A DNA stretch of 64,000 nucleotides from Salinibacterium sp. (GTDB taxonomy: Bacteria; Actinomycetota; Actinomycetes; Actinomycetales; Microbacteriaceae), in assembly GCA_019638845.1 (NCBI GenBank), contig JAHBSZ010000002.1, positions 496,001 to 560,000 of the forward strand, given 5' to 3'. The notes beneath the pieces are model-generated. The model was not told where the DNA came from, did no database searches, and saw nothing but the letters and a program-made list of their open reading frames with translations. Of the stretch, positions 62,697-64,000 are shown one piece after another. Position 1 is the stretch's first letter; every line of letters begins with the position of its first letter. Made by a program: the position numbers and the translations under genes.

Positions 62697-64000
62697 TCAA
62701 GCGAGAACGTCGAGGCCGGTGTCGACCTGTGATGAGAGCGACGCTGTGCGGATGCCCGTGGCTGCGGCCGCGGCACCGGATTCGCTCCCGCGGAGCACTG
62801 GGGTGAACTCCCGTGGAGCGTTGTCGCGCCCGGAAGGCTGGTTACCGGACGAGAGGTCGAGCGTCGCTTGACCACCGGTACCGGAAAGGTCTCGTCGCAG
62901 GTCAGTCATGATCGACTTGATAGCCTCACGAGCTTGTTCGGTTGGGGCGATGAGCTCGATTCGCATGTTTTCGCCGCTCACGTGCGCACGCACGGCGACG
63001 GGGCCGAGATTGTCCGGCGTGACCTGAATGGTGATGGTATGCGTTCCGTCACCGAAGGAGCGAAGCCCCTGAATGGGACGGCTGAGCTGTCCGACGAGGT
63101 CGGGCGCCTGGGCGCGGGCCGGCGCAGCGGGAGCCGCGACCTCGTCGGGGGTCTGAAGTGCCGTCACGACGGGTGTCGCGACAGGAGTTGCCGCCACCGG
63201 GGCAGTGGCCGGGGGTGGAGTGGGCGCGACATCGGCGGATGCGGTGGCGCTGGTTGACCGGGCCGTTGTGGCCGGAGCATCCTTGGCCGAAACGGCGGAG
63301 AGTGCGCTACTGGCCGCCTCCGTCTCCGCGGCGGTCGATCCCGTCGGAGTGGTCACGAGAAGAGGAACCGGCGCCGCGACCACTACGGGAACGCCATCCG
63401 CAAGGGGCGCGGCGACAGCAGCGCTGCCGTCGGTGCTGGCGGCCGCATCCGCGTCATCGGCCTTTGTAGGTTTCGTCTTCGTCTCGACGACAGCGTCGGA
63501 GGTAGCAACTGCGGCGGCCGCCGGGGCGATCGAGCCGTCGAGTGCTGCCGCCAAAGCGACGGGCGAGCCCTCGACGGGGACTGTCGGTGCCGATGTGCTC
63601 ACCCCGCTCGTGGCGGCGGCGGGCGCGGGTTCTGTCCCGTCCGACACCACAGCGGTCGCCACAAGGTCGGGGGTCACCGCTGTGGTGATCGCGGTGGCTG
63701 TCGGTGCCGCATCCGGTGTCTCCGCGGCTGTCGCATCCGCCAGCGTGGGCGTCGCCGTCGAGGTTGGCGACGATTCCGGCGCAACAACAATGGAGAGCGC
63801 GGGGGTGGTGGCAGCGGGTAGTGACGCCTCCCCCGTCGTCGTAGAGGCGGTCGTCGATGCGGATGACGTCGTGGCGGCGGGCGAAGCAGAGACCGTCGAA
63901 TCGACAAGCGACGACACGGCACTGTCGAACTCCGCAGCGAAGAGAGCCGGATCGGTGGACTCTCCCTTGGCGCTCGACCCGGACGTGTCGGGGGCGACCG
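62697..64000 (-). CDS. fliK: hook-length control protein FliK, cut by window edge
   Basis: Secreted ruler that tells FlhB to switch export. The frame stays open past the GTG at 63917 to the window edge and reads like coding sequence there, so the true start probably lies outside. Residues near the C-terminus (THTITIQVTPDNLGPVAVRAHV, MRIELIAPTEQAREAIKS, LRRDLSG) match the hook domain. The rest is an Ala/Thr/Val/Pro/Ser-rich low-complexity stretch of about 280 residues, typical of a ruler. Confidence 0.9.
   Translation of the reverse strand, partial: VAPDTSGSSAKGESTDPALFAAEFDSAVSSLVDSTVSASPAATTSSASTTASTTTGEASLPAATTPALSIVVAPESSPTSTATPTLADATAAETPDAAPTATAITTAVTPDLVATAVVSDGTEPAPAAATSGVSTSAPTVPVEGSPVALAAALDGSIAPAAAAVATSDAVVETKTKPTKADDADAAASTDGSAAVAAPLADGVPVVVAAPVPLLVTTPTGSTAAETEAASSALSAVSAKDAPATTARSTSATASADVAPTPPPATAPVAATPVATPVVTALQTPDEVAAPAAPARAQAPDLVGQLSRPIQGLRSFGDGTHTITIQVTPDNLGPVAVRAHVSGENMRIELIAPTEQAREAIKSIMTDLRRDLSGTGGQATLDLSSGNQPSGRDNAPREFTPVLRGSESGAAAAATGIRTASLSSQVDTGLDVLA

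Overview
The window is a 64-kb piece of a high-GC Gram-positive chromosome. It most probably comes from a flagellated member of the Microbacteriaceae (order Micrococcales). The evidence is an actinobacterial order of translation genes (str, S10, spc and alpha operons running into truA, rplM-rpsI, glmM, glmS, acpS and alr), actinobacterial protein features (a short-lid adenylate kinase, an unextended zinc L36, Ala/Lys/Glu-rich tails on ribosomal proteins) and promoters of the TANNNT type with leaderless starts. The genus cannot be fixed from the sequence. Nearly every gene is on the minus strand; only coaA (3.3 kb), an acyltransferase (7.9 kb) and an IclR-type regulator (31.5 kb) are on the plus strand.

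Layout from left to right. 1-5.8 kb: cell-envelope precursor genes alr (cut by the window edge), acpS, glmS and glmM, with divergent coaA. 5.8-7.8 kb: rpsI, rplM and truA. 7.9-9.7 kb: an OafA-like membrane O-acyltransferase with a C-terminal SGNH domain, inserted between truA and rplQ. 9.7-25.7 kb: the alpha, spc and S10 clusters (rplQ back to rpsJ), including secY, adk, map and infA. The S14 gene is absent from its usual place between rplE and rpsH. 26.3-32.2 kb: a complete histidine-utilisation operon hutHUGI with a divergent IclR regulator, wedged between the S10 and str operons. 32.4-36.8 kb: the str operon (rpsL, rpsG, fusA, tuf) with a clear promoter and terminator. 37.0-38.2 kb: two small membrane proteins of unknown function.

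38.2-50.7 kb is a full type IV pilus locus. In transcription order it holds pilB, pilT, pilC, the major prepilin pilA, three minor-pilin-like proteins, the prepilin peptidase, and pilM, pilN and pilO. It abuts a flagellar locus at 50.8-64 kb containing csrA, a FlhF-like protein, flhA, flhB, fliR, fliQ, fliP, fliO, fliN, fliM, motB, motA, flbD, flgE, flgD and fliK (fliK runs off the right edge). The flagellar genes are tightly packed with stop-start overlaps.

The most unusual points are: a FlhF-like protein with a degraded P-loop; a FliM without the N-terminal CheY-binding peptide; a PilT with an N-terminal disordered extension of about 200 residues; a GGGGTAC motif repeated upstream of both pilA and the flbD-mot genes; nested palindromes upstream of pilB; a histone-H1-like Ala/Lys/Pro tail on ribosomal protein L15; and strong hairpins inside or ahead of ribosomal-protein operons.
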